From an uncultured Eubacteriales bacterium (GTDB lineage Bacteria; Bacillota; Clostridia; Peptostreptococcales; Anaerovoracaceae), in NCBI GenBank assembly GCA_902803185.1, contig CADCOV010000137.1, forward strand, positions 1 through 5,932: DNA of 5,932 nucleotides, written 5' to 3'. A program made the position numbers and the translations under genes. Shown one piece after another: positions 5,439 to 5,932 of the stretch (position 1 is the stretch's first letter; every line of letters starts with the position of its first letter). Below the pieces are notes generated by a model, which worked only from the letters and a program-made list of their open reading frames with translations, had not been told where the DNA came from and searched no databases.

Positions 5439-5520
5439 GGTGCGGGCGGGTGCGGCTCTTACCCACTGACCCCAGCACAGCACCAAACTTCATTCCCGAG
5501 GTGCCCCTTCTCGGGCGATC
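5439..5520. other. Spacer leading into the repeat array
   Basis: No gene is seen. A 6-bp hairpin, CCCGAG (5495-5500) with CTCGGG (5510-5515), has no T-run on either side. Bases 5488-5520 weakly resemble the end of the 83-base unit (TTCATTCCC and GCCCCTTC against TTCCATTTCCC and ACCCCTCC), so this may be a badly decayed further unit. Confidence 0.4.
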
Positions 5521-5932
5521 TGGGAATAGAAATGCCTGTTTTTCAGGATCCTGGGAATGGAAAGCAGTGATTCCATTTCCCAACCACCCCTCCAGGCCAC
5601 ATCGGGTAACAGAATCAGGGCTTTTCCGCATTTTGGGAAATGAAATCGTGCGATTCCATTTCCCAACTACCCCTCCAGACCACATCGGGTAACAGAATCA
5701 GGGCTTTTCTGCATTTTGGGAAATGAAATCATGCGATTCCATTTCCCAACTACCCCTCCAACAGCAATCGGGTAACAGAATCCGGCATTTTCTGCGTTTT
5801 GGGAAATGAAATCATGTGATTCTGTTTCCCAACTACCCCTCCAACAGCAATCGGGTAACAGAATCAGGGCTTTTATGCATTTTGGGAAATGAAATCATGC
5901 GATTCTGTTTCCCAACTACCCCTCAAGACCAC
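5521..5932. repeat. Tandem array of 83-base hairpin units
   Basis: Units begin at 5521 (diverged), 5604, 5687, 5770 and 5853; the spacing is exactly 83 bases each time and the last unit is cut by the window edge after 80 bases. The four full units start GGGTAACAGAATC and differ at only a few positions. Each holds an imperfect palindrome, TTGGGAAATGAAATC, a 4-base loop, then GATTCCATTTCCCAA (stem with one mismatch), at 5633-5666, 5716-5749, 5799-5832 and 5882-5915. In the last two units the right arm reads GATTCTGTTTCCC, which still pairs in plus-strand RNA through G-U pairs. A period of 83 is not a multiple of three, so short open frames on either strand cannot be a repetitive protein. The array is intergenic and continues beyond the window. 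Confidence 0.93.

Noticed and set aside
3900..5486. A 528-codon open frame antisense to the amidohydrolase
   Set aside because: It mirrors a high-GC gene with strong G/C third-position bias, shows no recognisable domain and is low-complexity in Val, Ala, Asp and Gly. The sense frame carries all family motifs.
5350..5692. Small open frames in the 83-base array (plus 5450-5692, minus 5350-5685)
   Set aside because: They are internally repetitive only because the DNA repeats, and the period of 83 shifts frame at each unit. No ribosome binding site or promoter supports them.
5521..5932. CRISPR array
   Set aside because: The whole 83-base unit is conserved, so there are no variable spacers, and no cas gene is present.

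Overview
The window looks like a high-GC, low-repeat chromosome segment from an anaerobic gut-type Firmicute (Clostridia, possibly Oscillospirales). The evidence is strong AGGAGG-type ribosome binding sites, near-consensus sigma-A promoters (TTGACG-N17-TATAAT appears twice), G/C-ended codons, and gene families common there (BioY, Fur-type regulator with ZnuA/ZnuC, COG2426-type exporter, LysE). The taxonomic call is inference only.

Layout. Bases 1-1738 (minus strand) hold a zinc-uptake operon read right to left: a Fur-family repressor (probably Zur), a ZnuA-like metal-binding lipoprotein, and the start of a ZnuC-like ABC ATPase. The regulator and znuA overlap by ATGA, and znuC begins 11 bases after znuA stops. 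The operon promoter (1777-1805) is bracketed by two palindromes of one design, probably Zur operators. The left edge is anomalous. After the Q-loop of znuC the sequence flips into the Walker A region of a second, non-identical ZnuC-like gene on the opposite strand, so the first ~93 bases are a rearrangement or a chimeric join, and the permease gene expected next is absent.

Bases 1853-2933 (minus strand) hold a two-gene membrane unit: a small multidrug-export-family protein followed by a LysE-family exporter. No clear terminator separates this unit from the zinc operon downstream. A strong intrinsic terminator at 2991-3024 closes the next gene, bioY (3074-3616, minus), the substrate-binding component of a biotin ECF transporter.

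The 181-base divergent region 3617-3797 carries the bioY promoter, a hairpin at the predicted 5' end of the bioY mRNA, and an extended -10 promoter for the rightward gene. It also contains two perfect consensus BirA half-sites in the right relative orientation but 102 bases apart instead of about 15. To the right, 3798-5387 (plus) encodes a YtcJ-like amidohydrolase of family 3, followed by a terminator at 5410-5438.

From 5521 to the right edge there is no credible gene. It holds a tandem array of exactly 83-base units (one diverged plus four well conserved). Each unit contains a 15-bp-armed hairpin and three copies of a 13-base motif in two orientations. The most unusual items are the split BirA operator, the hairpin repeat array, and the inverted znuC junction.
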